Assembly (NCBI GenBank): GCA_030280995.1
Contig: JASXTE010000001.1
Coordinates: 6,102,501 to 6,166,500, forward strand
Source: Hemileia vastatrix
Lineage: Eukaryota > Basidiomycota > Pucciniomycetes > Pucciniales > Zaghouaniaceae
Direction of reading: 5' to 3'
Length of the DNA: 64,000 bases
In this document: one piece after another, positions 1-12,129 of the stretch
How positions within the stretch are numbered: position 1 is the stretch's first letter
Layout: each line of letters starts with the position of its first letter
Notes under the pieces: model-generated
What the model saw: the letters and a program-made list of their open reading frames with translations, nothing else
Told to the model about the DNA's origin: nothing
Database searches by the model: none
Program-made: the position numbers and the translations under genes

Positions 1-2277
1 TGGCATACAGAAGTCTTTCGTGTTTGCTGGATTTTTGATAATTTTGTAAAAAAGACCTATGATGTAGCTATTGAGATTCTTCCATATACGTTCTTCTGAA
101 TTAAATGTGCAATTACTTTTTTTGCGAATACAATCAACCTGACTTATAAATGCTAAACAATCACTGATACTTGCAAATCTATAATCATGCGAACATATAA
201 ATAAACCCCTTACCCCATCAATCAAATACATAATAAAAGGTTGAAAGTTATGATTTGCTGTGCTTTGTTCAATCTGAATCATTGACCTTTCTTCTGCATT
301 GTTGGATCCAGACTGAATCAATTGTCCACCGTCTTTTTCTTTTCTTTTCCGCTTTTCTGAAGCTGTTTTCGGTTTTGCCTGTGATCTTGCATACAATGAC
401 AAGTATGACTCCAAACAGTTGGATATGACATTTTGAAATTGTAAAAGCGGCGTCATTGAGCTGGTCATGGCTTTGTACTTCTTCATCTCACTTGCTGAAC
501 TCGAAATTGGTGGAGTCTTGTTCATAAGTTTGTCAATATGATCGATTAATAGAAGACTTCGTGTTACCGGATCATCATTCTCAATCATTTCGGGTGGAGG
601 TGCCTGATGTGTTTCGTTTGCCATTAACTCTAGAGACGAGGCAATCAGTGTCGACCAGTACTGTTGAGAATGTGGGCTGACAAATTGACATCGACTAAGC
701 AAACGAAACAGGTGGGTTTCTGGATTTGATGTCTTCTTTTTGCACAAGTCCCCATAAGTTTCATTGAATGATTTTGCATTGAACTCGGCAAGTTTTGAAA
801 AGTCAATTTGATTGGTCGAGTACCATGGTTGCGTAGATTCATTTAAATCCAAAAATTGAGGGCCTACAATAAGAGTCATAAAGTTAATAAATACAAAAAT
901 TATATTTTCAATAGTGAAGAAATTACCCAATTCATTGATGACTTTAACCCATTCTGCATGAGTGCCTTGGGTGAAATGAAACGAGAACGCATCAAACGAC
1001 GGTGTTAAAATCTTCTCCGTTCCTCGAAAATTCAGAAAGAATGTGATTGCATTCCATGCCTTGTTCACCTTTTGCCAGCTGATTTTTCCTTCAAAAAAAT
1101 AATAAAGTTCTTTGATATCTGATTTTAAATCCATATCTTTCAACAAGGACGGCTCTTTTGATGCAGAAGATACTACAGAAATGTTAAACATTTAGCCACA
1201 TTTTTTTTTGAATAAAAATATTAAATACACATACTTAACGGTTCCGTTTGAGAATGTGGTACCGCATCATCCCTTGCAGTTGTTTCTTCAGCCGCAGATG
1301 ATATCTCTCTGTTGTGATCGTCACTGGCAATGATTGGTGTTTCTTTTTTCTTTTGTGAATTTTCTGCATCTATGTCTGTAAATATTATAAAAAGAAATGT
1401 GTCAGTTTCACAAAATAAATTTTAAATTATCAGCTATGATATTATATTCATCTTTTACCTGCTGCAGATTCACCTTGATCGTTTTTCCTAAAGTTAAATT
1501 GCACGACAATAGTTTATGAGAAGGGATATCAGTATATCTCATGAAAGTTGTATGATTAAAATTATACTTACGAATTACTTGATAACATTGGGTCTTCTTG
1601 TCTTTCAGATTCTTCTTCTCCATCAGGAGTAGGAGATGAAGAATATTCTGGAACCAATGAGGAGCTTAATGAGGTACGTGCTCTTTTTGTCCGATGAGTA
1701 TGATCCAACCTCTTGTTTACATTTCTTGAAGCACTACCCGATTCTGACTCTTGTGCCTCCTTGACCTTAATATGAGAATCTTTGGGAACTTTCTTAGTAT
1801 CCAGATATGCTAATAATTATAAATAATAATGTTTTAGATTCAATAACAATTAAAGTATGAAATTACTCACATTTTTTTTGATGTTTAACAAAGTTAAGAA
1901 ACGATGATGCTGAGTCCACATATGCCTTGTGAACTCTCATTTCTTCCAACTCCCGAACAAAAGATGCTGCTCGTTCCTCCATCATATTGAGTTTTTCATA
2001 GTATTCTTCAGCCGTAATCTCAATAATTTCTGACTGAAGTGCTGGCTCCCTAGATGTTGATTGTAATGGATTGCTTGATTGGAGTGAAAATTTTTCGAAA
2101 GTGGCAGTCTCATTGAAATTTTCTTTTATTGCTTGAGCATCTACATACAAAATGAAAAGTAAGCTTTCACATAAATAGTTTTTTATCACTGACTTATTAC
2201 TAACCGGGTGATGGTGTTGCATTTTTCTTACAACCTGAAGACGGGACTGATGATAGCTCGGAACTTGAGTCTGACAT
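1..2277 (-). CDS. Unrecognised multi-exon protein, cargo of giant transposon (C-terminus outside window)
   Basis: I do not recognise a family. Seven exons join in one uninterrupted frame: 2277-2205, 2140-1871, 1809-1572, 1487-1459, 1375-1235, 1172-927 and 863-<1. All use GT-AG introns, and the frame phase agrees at every junction. One exon is only 29 bases. The start is ATG at 2277, reading MSDSSSELSSVPSSG. About 620 residues are visible and the frame is still open at position 1. The first ~300 residues are acidic, Ser/Glu-rich and probably disordered, with a possible short coiled coil near residues 85-105 and a basic stretch (RTKRART) near 145. From about residue 255 the protein looks globular, with aromatic-rich helices (ELYYFFEGKISWQKVNKAW). 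Later come a basic segment (SEKRKRKEKDG) and a hydrophobic region with several Cys and Trp. The preserved splice sites and frame suggest it is under selection. It lies downstream of two other minus-strand genes of the element. A role in transposition is only a guess. Confidence 0.7.
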
Positions 2278-3579
2278 GCTATAAGATTAAAAAAAATTAG
2301 AATGAAGAGGACAATAATCTTTATTAATAGATGAATTATTTAAATTTAACTAATCTAGCAAATGGAGAAAATATTTGAAATCGATAATGTTTTGTTTTAT
2401 TTAGAGTAATGTGGGATGATGTGAAAAAACTTTGAAATCAGACTCCCTTATATAATTATTGAAGCCTTCATTCTTAAGTTACGGTAATGTTTTTCCTTGA
2501 GCAAACTATTGTGCAATTTGAAAATTGTGATTGCATATGCAACCCCCATTGTTTGGTTGTTAGGGAATACCTTTCAAGGAAAGACAGGCGAAATAAATTT
2601 CAAACTAAACATGCATTGTAAATAATTATCCAGCTAAGCACTAAGTCCTTTAATAACTATACTTCAGCTGGTTGAGCAAAATTCAAATTAAAGGATTTTC
2701 CATACATTAAACTTTCTAACATTCCTCAAGCAGAATGTTTAAAATGAATTGAACATCACTAAAATGGCCTTAGGCATATGCACCATACACTTGAACTATT
2801 AAAAAAACAATTATGGAAAATTCACCAGACTAAGTTTGAATATGTACCGAACTTCGCCCCACAACAAGCTCCCACCGGTGTTCAACCAGAGTTCAGCATG
2901 AGTTTGGCACAAGTTTACAAGAAACTTAAACATTTTTTAAGTGATATACTTCAAAATTTTGTTAGGAAAAAAAAATTTGCCACATCATAATCACCTTAAA
3001 AATTATACAATGGCTAATATAAATATTCAATCCAAATCAAAACAGTTATTCAAGATTACATTGAACATTTGTTAAACATATTGATTCAAATTGGAATGAA
3101 ACTTAGCTTTTAGTGAAAGAATACACTTTCAAATTTTCACTTCTTAATGCCGGTTGACCTACCTTGGGTTGTCTAGTATTCATGTACTTAAATGTAAAAT
3201 TATCCTTAGACTTTTTTATTCCACTATTGCATATCTTTGATCACTTTGATTATCCAATGCATTTGTGCCAACACGGCACATATCACAGGTACGCACCTGT
3301 ATGTCTCAATCAAACCTACACACACTTAATTGTTCTATCATAAGAATCCGATGATTAAAACTTAAAACATCTCACTGCACTTTTGGCTCATTTACATTTA
3401 AAGATATATTTACAAATAAAACACTTTTTTTCTTACTATTTATAATTAGATTAGGAAAAAAGCTGGTCGGCTAGTAAATACAATTTTCGCATTAATCCCC
3501 TGTAAGAACAACTATGTAATATCTACAGTAAACAATATATTTCTTATATGATATATGAAAGAGCTTCTTATAAGTATAA
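2278..3579. other. AT-rich spacer between two minus-strand cargo genes
   Basis: About 1.3 kb between the end of the 498-residue gene and the ATG of the next gene. It must hold the terminator of the first and the promoter of the second. I see no convincing coding frame. A 70-codon plus-strand frame at 2778-2990 has no features of a gene. No repeat shared with the rest of the window was noticed. Confidence 0.5.
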
Positions 3580-5304
3580 CTATATACATAAATTATTCAA
3601 GCTTGAATAAATCTTTTCTAAATCAACTTCATTTTTAGCTGCAAGAATATCACTTTCAATCTTATTTAGACTATTTAAAAAATCACTTGAGTAAAAATTT
3701 TTTGGTAAATTTCGGGGAACACCAATTATACCATTTTTTGAAGATTTTTTCTCAGAAGAGCGCTCATATGTCTTTTTATACTGGAGAAGAGCCCTTTGAT
3801 TTGTTGCTAAAGAAAATGCTACTTTATCAAGTAAATGGATACACTCAGTGAGTCGTTGGCTTCTCCATGCAGGTATTACACGTATGGGCCGCTTTGTAGA
3901 CTCTTTTTCTTCCTCGATATCTGATGTGCATTCAGTTGTCAAAAAGAGGGCAATAAAATCTTCATTTCCATGGCAGTATTTACCCGATATAGTCCAACGT
4001 GTTTCAGCTATCTAAAATGTTAAATAAAATCATATCTTGTAAGTAGCTTTTATTTTGAAAGATTAGGGGAAATTCTCACTTTTTTTTGGTGTCTTTGCAC
4101 TTGTGCCTTGGAATGGTTTATCTTCTTGATATCCGCAAGAGAAGTATCTTTTCTTCCTTTATACTTCCTCAACTCTTTACCTTTATTTAAAACCCACTGT
4201 TCAATGACAATGGAAATAAATTTGAATTTCTCTGGGTCCACCCAATTCACCGTCTTAAGCCAAGTCAGTGCAAATTCTGCCAAAATTGCCGATACTACTT
4301 GATTCCAGACTGATCCTGAAAATGATTTGCATGACCATTCAAAAGTAAGTCTCGGGAATCCTTTTTCTTGTAAAGCCCGCTCAAGATTTTTCTTCAATGT
4401 CATCGGGACAGGAGGACCACCAGGAATGTTCAATAAATCACTCGTAGGCTGAAAAGCAGGCAAACCAATTTTCGCTCCAATGTGAGCAGCTGCAGTTCTA
4501 GCTAAATAGTCTTTATCAGCAGCAGTTTTTGGCTGATGAATTGAGAAAACCTTTTCAATTTCCTGTCGAAGTAGATTCTTTTTGTTCTGAGTCCAATTAA
4601 GCCAATTTTTAACCTCCTCTTCAGTTGGGCTTTCTGGATAGTGATTCAGTTGTGTCGGGCCACCCAGGCACACTCTTAAGAAGTGATGAATATTTCGGCT
4701 GATTGTTTCAGAACTTCTGGGTGCATTTCTTGCTTTCGAGATGGATTTTATGACTTTTTCTTGACGACCCTCTGCTGTTCTTCTCTCAGCGGCTTTCCTT
4801 TTTTGCTCCTTAAAATTATTTCGTAGCTTTGGATCAAAAGTGCCTACAAAACAGGGAAAAAAATTAAATCAGTCATTAAAAGTACATTTGCATTTATCAA
4901 AATAATTTCAAGTACTCAACTAGAAAATTCAGGTTCATCTGGATTTTGTTCAGTATTCTTGGGCAGGAAATCATTCAGTAACCCGGCAACAAATTCAGCA
5001 TTCTTAGCAGCCCCATTTTGATTCGTCTGTTCCTCTCGATTTTGATGCGGAGTATTTTTTTGCCTTTGGTCGTTAGATGTAGATGTAGAAGGACCAGCGT
5101 GGGGGTTACTGTTACCATCCTTAGCTTCTGGATTTGGAGTCTCGTATTCCACATCCATATCCATAGTTCCATTATCAATAATAGAATTTAACAATTGACC
5201 TATTTTTTGTGAAATTGAAGTCAAATTAGAAATATCAAATTATTAACTTGGCAGAATGATTTAGTAGATAACAATGTCTTACTCATATCAAAATCTTTGT
5301 CCAT
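3580..5304 (-). CDS. Unrecognised 498-residue protein with a WRS motif, cargo of giant transposon
   Basis: Four exons join in frame: 5304-5283, 5199-4921, 4843-4080 and 4011-3580, ending at TAG. The predicted length is 498 residues, with no in-frame stop. The start is ATG at 5304 (MDKDFDMS). Residues ~10-100 are acidic, Asn/Ser/Pro-rich and probably disordered. A basic helix-rich segment follows (FKEQKRKAAERRTAEGRQEK). The central part, about residues 150-345, looks globular, with LNWTQNKKNLLRQEIEKVF and a Trp-rich stretch (VWNQVVSAILAEFALTWLK). The last exon has WTISGKYCHGNED, then PAWRSQRLTECIHLLDKV, then PRNLPKNFYS near the end. I have the impression that similar proteins with a Trp-Arg-Ser motif are common in rust genomes as uncharacterised proteins, but I cannot verify that here. 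The plus-strand gene at 10887-12021 has a comparable LSWRSDEFSILAQNIDL segment, so the two may be distant relatives. Function unknown. Confidence 0.75.
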
Positions 5305-5696
5305 ATTTTAATCCTTTACAATAATTTTTTTAAAAGTGTTGTTAATTAATCAGAGAAAAATTTATAAAGAGTTTTGGAATTGGGCTTGAAAATTGCCTTC
5401 CTAAACTGAAATGAGTATTATTTATACTTCCCACCTTACTTATTACTTTTTCTAAATTTTTTTATCTCTGTCGAATTCCTACCAAATTCATGTTTGATAT
5501 CTCATAATGCTGAGTGATGTTTGGAATTATGCAACTATTTTTTTATATCACGTTGTTAAGGCATTGCTCAATCAAAAAAATCTTTATTCTCCCATTCTCC
5601 ACCCAAAATTGTGCCATTCATCACTTTGCTTGCATTACCACTCCTTTCAAATGCCAAAGGATCAAAATTAACTCAAACTGCTTCTATTCAGAGTAA

Positions 5697-8600
5697 TTAG
5701 TTTTGACTTACAATGGACCTCAACCCAACAGCCGTGATAATCTTTTCTTTCATACCAAAAGTTCCTCGCTGATGTTTCAGGATAGCTGCATGTCCTATTA
5801 TTGACTTTTCACTTACAACAATAGCGGCGGCCTTAGAATCCCTGAGTACTCTGCTATTTAGAAGAGTATGACTCTCATAAGGATCCTTGTGTGTTTCGCT
5901 AGGCAGGATTTCTTTGAAAGGACTAACAATCGCCCAAACCTCTCCCTTGTCCTCTTTTGATGTGAATAACATATCAATCTGACCAAAACTCCAATCATCA
6001 CAATATTTGAATTCGATTGTTGAGTTACCTTCATGCTTAGATTTTGTCATAAATCGTTTTCCTTTTAACACAAAGCTTCTGAGTACTTGCACCACTCTTT
6101 CAACTTTGATCTCTGATAATGACAAATGCCATCTTAAACTATCTTTTCCAATTCGTGCTTTTGCCCATTTTTGAAAAATTGCTTCATCCAGCGTAATACA
6201 CTCTTTCACACTATCCAAATCTTTTGTCATTTTTTCATCTTTGTTTAGCTCCATGTTTTCTTCTTTTTCATACTGCATTAGAACTGTCTTGACATGCCAA
6301 TACTTGAGAATCGTTTTTGGTATCTCATCTTACATACAAAATATGATATTAATAATTGTTAAATATTCAATGAAAAATTTTATTTTGACATACAAGAATG
6401 ATGATTATTTGAAATACTTGAAAGTTTACCATTTATTCTTTCAGCTGCCCATGTGGCAGTATAAGCAGGTGGCCCAAATCGTTTTATCACATCAGGGAAA
6501 TGCTGAGTTAGGTGGAGGTTTGGCTTTATCCTTTGATGTTTCCATCCACTCTGAAGACATTGACGGTATTCAAAAAGAAGGTTTTCTAAATCTTTCACCT
6601 CATCTTTTGATATTTTCTTCAGGGTTAGAAAGTTCGTAATCGAAATCAAAGTCGTCAATGATTTTAGTAGTATTGATTCTCTGGACGGTAATTCTAAGCC
6701 TGTTGAGCATCCCTGTGATGAACTTTGCTGAAATCAAAGTGGTATCAATGCAAGTGGATAGTAGACAGTATACAGTACATGCCACTCAGCTGCCTTTAGT
6801 GAACCTCCAGTTTTTGATCCCAATTTTTTCGGTACCCGTGTAAACCAAGAAGGAGTTATTGTCTGCTGAATAACCTTCCTTACCACTAGCAATTCATCTC
6901 CTGTTAATCTAGGGTCTAAAAAGTCTGCAGAATCTTTTACTTCTTTACCCAAAGCATTTTCATTTCCCTTAGCTGTCACGTGCGACCCCTCAGAAGAGTC
7001 TTCACTAGCTATTTTTGATGATTCGCCTTTAGTTCCACTCTGCAAATTATAACTTGAACTAACTGGGATACCACTCGAGTGATCAAAAAAGATGCTTGAA
7101 GAGTTTGACTGAGATTGGGATCTGAGGAAATAACTATCGGTTTTTTGACGCTTCCTTACATTAACACCCTTTTCACTCGCTATCATTTTAAGATTTAACT
7201 CAGTTAAAGGTTGCATACTACCACTCCTGGATGACAAGAATTCCAGCTTATTTTCTTGATCGGATTCATACTGCCGCTTTCGAGAACTTCTTACATCTTT
7301 CTCTGGATAAACTGAATCATCCAAATCTTTAATATTCCAATTCTCTGCCTTCTTAAACTTCTTTTCAAGGTCGATCGCTGCATCTTCAATTCGTAAAAAC
7401 ATCCTGCTGTGATCCTTAAGATTACCCAGCATATGGCAATGCATCATATCCAAAGCACAATATTCTATCGGTCTCCAGTAGCTCAATTCATTCAAAGCAC
7501 TCCAGCGGACACCATGCTCTAAAACAATTTTTTCTTGTTCCCAATGTGTTGTTGCATTTTTCCATTCTTTTGCATGTTTCATGTGTTCTTCATGGGTCCG
7601 ACAAGGAAATTTATTCACATCGTACTCATCATTTTCATTAATTGATAATAAACAGAAAGAACAAAATCGTGTTGCTGAGTGGCCAGCAAAGCCTGCTACT
7701 TTCCGAAGTGCTGGAATATCTGCAATTAATGGGAAGATTGCAGCTCGGATTTTTTCACCTTCTGGATGAGAATGTGTGGAGCTGACCCATATGCCTTCCC
7801 AAAGTACTTTGAATTCATCAACTAAAGGCTTCAAAAGATGGTAAAATTGTTCACTCGTTGGCTCATTTGGACCTGGTATTATCGAGAATAGAAATAAATT
7901 TTCTTCGCAATATCGTTCAGATGGTGGTAAGCTCATAAAAATAAGCATAATCAACCCAACTGATTTCTGATGACTTCCAATCCGATTACCTCCAGGCCGG
8001 AACCAGTCCACGTATAAGCTGAACACCAAATTGCCAGGAGTCGAAGCAAAAGCAGAATAGCCATCCTCTGAAGCATTTGAATCTTCAGGGAAATTCTTCC
8101 AAATCTCCCCTTCCCAGATGTCATCCATTACATTAAAATCTGATCTTCTAAAAGATTTGCACTTTTGAGTCCCTTCATCAAAATCTTTCTGCTTCAATTT
8201 CATCGAAATCCAATCAACAAACACATTATATAGAAATATTTTTTTTGGCTTGTAAATGATTTTTTTTTTTTCTTTGTAAGATTTAGTGTAAAGATCTTCA
8301 TTACACTGCGGAGACTTTTCTTTTTCTGGTAACTGTTTCACATATTTTTTCGATGATGACATGAATACTTGAGTGCATGTTTTAATAGAAGGATGATCAT
8401 CCAGATCAAATTCATAAAGAGCAAAACATTTAGCACAGCATGTCCTGGTGACAAGTGTCGGGTAGAGTTTAAGACGACGAAATACCGTTTCGAGTGACTG
8501 GGGAATTTTTTTAATGATTCCATCAACGTTCAATGAGCGATCATCACCAAGAATTTTCAAATTTTTTATTTGGTTTTTTAGGAAAGATTCACATCCTCTT

Positions 8601-9020
8601 AAGCTGAGTTTATTCGATGAATAAAGATTCGCTGCCTGTAACATTACTGATCGACTATACTTCTCCTCAGCTACCATGCTACACTGGCCAAGAATAGTGC
8701 CAGTTAACTTTGGAGTTAAAGAATTCGGTAACTAAAAAATAAATGTTTTAGATTTTATTCTCTAAACATTCTCTCCACATATAACCTTTGTCAATTTTAA
8801 AAAATGAAAATACCTGAGATGAACTGCCAGAATTTCCCTCCAACATAGAATCTTTAATACAGTCTGTATTAATTTTCTTTGCACATTCGGTTTGATGATT
8901 CTTGTAAGACTTTGCAGTTTTATATATAACTCCTGTTCGGTAGGTTCCAAGTGGCGTTAGATGAACCTTGAATGCACAACCTAATGTTGTACATTCACAA
9001 ATTTTTGGCTGAAATGGCAT
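5697..9020 (-). CDS. Tnp2 / CACTA-like (Plavaka-type) transposase, one in-frame TGA
   Basis: Probable transposase of the surrounding giant element, expected to bind its termini and cut DNA with an RNase H-like fold. Three exons join in phase: 9020-8814, 8731-6430 and 6328-5697, for 1046 residues. The N-terminus has a Cys-rich putative zinc-binding segment (CECTTLGCAFKVHLTPLG). The Tnp2 core is clear: VDWFRPGGNRIGSHQKSVG near residue 311, then FSIIPGPNEPTSEQF, then LIADIPALRKVAGFAG near 407 followed by CSFC. ALDMMHCHMLGNLKDH lies near 497. Asp residues in these blocks are candidate catalytic acids. WHVLYTVYYPLALIPL comes next, then a TGA at 6734-6736, then the usual HLTQHFPDVIKRFGPPAY and TWAAERIN. 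The C-terminal block ends in IIGHAAILKHQRGTFGMKE. Relatives tend to have Trp after PLALIPL, so TGG to TGA is the simplest reading. A 51-base in-frame intron ending at TTTCAG could alternatively remove the stop, but it would delete a conserved stretch. Confidence 0.85.
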
Positions 9021-10886
9021 TGATGAGGGATATTCAGAATTGGGAAAATGAATTTGAAGTTTGGGAGGGCAATTTCAAAAACCAACGTTGAAACTAATTT
9101 GTTTGTCCTAGATTTTCTAAATAATTATTATTTGCATTCGCATACTTGCTAATATGAATACAAATTTTATGCAAAAAATTAGAGTAAACTATCCAATTTA
9201 TTTCCATGTTTGAATGTACTTTTATCAAGAGATTAATAAAAAATAAATTTTCACCTCTAAGTACTTGAAAGGATTCATCTATCTCTACCATGAAAACAAA
9301 ACTATTTGATATCTGGTGTTATTAATCTTAATTTATAATGGTTAGATAATTTTATTTATTATAATAATTTATTGAATTATCATTTATAGAAATATTAATA
9401 TCTTAAAATGGTACCAAAATCATACATTTTTAGTTTTGCACAGGTTTCAATGAATAATCAATCCATCACATAATAATAATCATCATTGAAAAAATCATTT
9501 CAAGGATTTATATTCCTTTTGTAATAAAATATTGAAATTAATAATATATGAAAAATAACACAAATCTTTTTTGTTCCTAATTGATTTTATATATTTTATT
9601 CCTTTACCCATTTTACTCTTATCTCCTTTTTTCAAATATATTCAATTTTTCTTGCATCTTACCTACTGAAAATATATTGATGAAATTTCTGGGAGGAAGC
9701 AGCTGATATGAGTTAACCCATGTTTTTTGAGTTGGTATTAGTGATTAAATTTTGCTCAACCTCTAAAACAACTGTAAATTAATGTATTTTGAAACTCATT
9801 ATAATCTTGACATTATTGATGAAATTATATAAAATAGTTCTATTATGAGATATTACTTACGTTCATTGATAATTACTTTTTTTTATCTTATGAGTTTTCC
9901 TTCCAATTCTTGGGTGGGAACTCTATTTTACGGCCGAAAAATAGAGTACACCTCATTGATTTGGGGCATCATGTGAGGTGACTAACTTTATGTTTTTTTT
10001 TAGGTCTGTGGGAATAAAAAATTGAACAAATGCTACATAAATGACTTTATTTACTTTGCCATTACTAAAATAATGGCCTTCTAATTCTACAACAGAATTA
10101 TCATTTTCATCATAGGAACTAGTTCCATCCAGACCTAGAATTAGCATATAGAGAAATTACCCTCTAGATATCCTTTAAATTTTTTCTGAATATTCTTTCG
10201 TAAGCACTATTTTATGGGTGAATGATAAAATTCACCTCTTGCATTAGGTTTGACAATTGCAATTAATAGCCCGATGTTTTTTTGGTTCATTCAGAAGCAT
10301 TAATTCAGAAATATTCCCATAAACATCTTTCAATTACTTACCTTTTGCAAAGATAAAGCCCTTGTCTTTTAAAAAAAATTCATGTAAACAATTTCAACTA
10401 ACTCTTTTCAAGTATATGTTTTGTACATGCATATTTGATATCTCTTTATCATCCGGTTGTTCAATTGCTATCTTAATTATGAGTGGAATTTTTTAGACAA
10501 AGAATATTATTTATTTCAGAAAAATGTCATTTTGTAAATTATATTTACTTAATGTTGTTCGTTTTTATACTTCCCTTTCAGGGAATGCTCATTACTGCTA
10601 CATATTAAAATGATCGATATTTTTTTTCTCAGTACACTCCTTTGATAACCATGCTTTCCTCCGATGTATGAGTACTCATCTCATGTAATACACTCAGTTT
10701 TTTAATTTATATTCCTTTTGATCTATTGTTTTTATGGCTTATTCCTGAGTGTATATTCGTTGTTTTTAGCAACCTCTTTGTAATATCTTCATGTCACTGT
10801 TGGAGCTATCATATAAGATAGATAATTTCCGCTCTTAGACTCCCCTCCATACTGTAGCATTTATTATACATAATTCTTTATAAATT
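9021..10886. other. AT-rich spacer between divergent transposase and plus-strand cargo gene
   Basis: About 1.9 kb containing the start regions of two genes that point away from each other, so both promoters should lie here. No convincing gene is present. The only repeat I can tie to elsewhere is the 28-bp palindrome at 9920-9947, which has relatives at 26041 and 34369. It suggests a small element may have landed in this spacer, though I could not find its other end. Confidence 0.5.
9920..9947. repeat. 28-bp palindromic end of a repeat family (copy 1)
   Basis: The arms are ACTCTATTTT and AAAAATAGAGT around a GGCC-containing centre, preceded by GGGTGGGA. Palindromes of the same 28-bp length and similar arms occur at 26041-26068 and 34369-34396, each with a GGGTGG or GGGGGTAG-type flank. 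This copy lies inside the giant transposon, between two of its genes. Confidence 0.6.
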
Positions 10887-12021
10887 ATGCCTGATTATTG
10901 GTCTTACTTTCCTGCTGGAAAACCTCCCAGAAACTATCGTCAAATAAATAAAATATTTTCCGAAATTCTTCCTCCTTCTAATTCTCCTTTTTGTCGCTGC
11001 ATCCATAGTTTTTGTAGAACTCTTATGCAAATATCTCCTACTTCAACATCTTGGAAACTCTTTCCTACAAATCACCAGATTTTTAAATGCTCATTAATTA
11101 CACATGAATCTATTACATCCCCTGTACAGATTTGTTTAGCTTCAGGCTCTAGTGTTGTGACAGAAACGATTCCTCATTCATATTATGAAGCATTTCTCAA
11201 TGATCTTGAATCATCAAACTTTCCAGGTCGTAATTTTGCTTGGAATCTGGAATGGCACTCTCACTGGAATCAGTGCTTTGCTCAACTTATTATCAAACAT
11301 TGGGACAATGCTTTCCGAATGATGGCTTTTGCTTCATACCCTATCGATCCAAACACAATTTCCTTTGCTAATCAAATGGGTGTTCTCCATCGATGGTTCC
11401 TTGGACAACAGAATATGCTTAGACTTGGACACTATTCTCCAGACCATTTGGAGAAAAAAAAAGCTCAAAAGTCTCGGTCTAGGATACGTAAAAAAGTCAG
11501 TCTAACATCTTTCATATTTTTTCGAGTTCTTTGCTGATAATCTCTTGAAGCTCTCTGTTCATTGTACAAACTTTCTCAAGACCCTTCCTATATGTTCAAC
11601 AGCAAAAGATTTGTTTACTAATGTCAAATGCTGCTCTGACTCAGAAATCAATGAAGATGGGTCAATAAGTAAAGTATCGCTATCATGGAGATCAGATGAA
11701 TTTTCAATTCTAGCACAAAATATCGATCTTAAGTCCCATGAAATGAGTCAAAAATCAAAAACATCATCATTGCCACTAAAAGATCTTGTTTCGATACAAA
11801 GGATACATTCTGTATCATTACCACCTTCTAGGCTTCGACAGGAATCAGTACCTCAATCTTTACCTCTTGACTGCTATGATAATAATTATTTAGCTACTCT
11901 CAATAATCAAGAAAAAAGAATGTTGAAAATTTCCAACCCAATAAACATCAATAATCTTCTTCAACTGACTGCTCCAACTTCTTCAACTCATTCAGATATT
12001 CATCAAGAACCATCTTTTTAA
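10887..12021 (+). CDS. Unrecognised 359-residue protein, cargo of giant transposon
   Basis: Two exons, 10887-11495 and 11551-12021, join in phase 0 across a 55-base intron that starts GTCAGT and ends AAG. They give 359 residues without a stop. The start is ATG at 10887 (MPDYWSYFPAGKPPRNYR). The N-terminal 200 residues are rich in aromatic residues and Cys, with WNLEWHSHWNQCFAQLIIKHWDNAF and VLHRWFLGQQNMLRLGHY. A basic linker follows (KKKAQKSRSRIRKK). The second exon has LKTLPICSTAKDLF, then SLSWRSDEFSILAQNIDLKSH, then a Ser/Pro-rich, probably disordered tail. I do not recognise a domain. The WRSDEF segment resembles PAWRSQRLTE in the minus-strand gene at 3580-5304, and both genes sit in the same element. 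This is the only plus-strand gene of the element. It converges with the helicase gene 108 bases downstream. Confidence 0.7.
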
Positions 12022-12129
12022 GCTGAAATGGTTCATCTCCACTATTTGGTACACTGAGCCTTGAAAATAAAAATTTAAATAATTAGTTTTCATTTTTTCA
12101 TCAATATAAAATTTATTTTACATACATAG

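Noticed and set aside
4050..4673. Separate gene starting at 4673
   Set aside because: The apparent start is GTG (Val) inside an exon; the frame continues upstream through spliced exons to an ATG at 5304.
6241..6639. Plus-strand frame of 132 codons
   Set aside because: It is opposite to exons and an intron of the Tnp2 transposase, which has clear family motifs.
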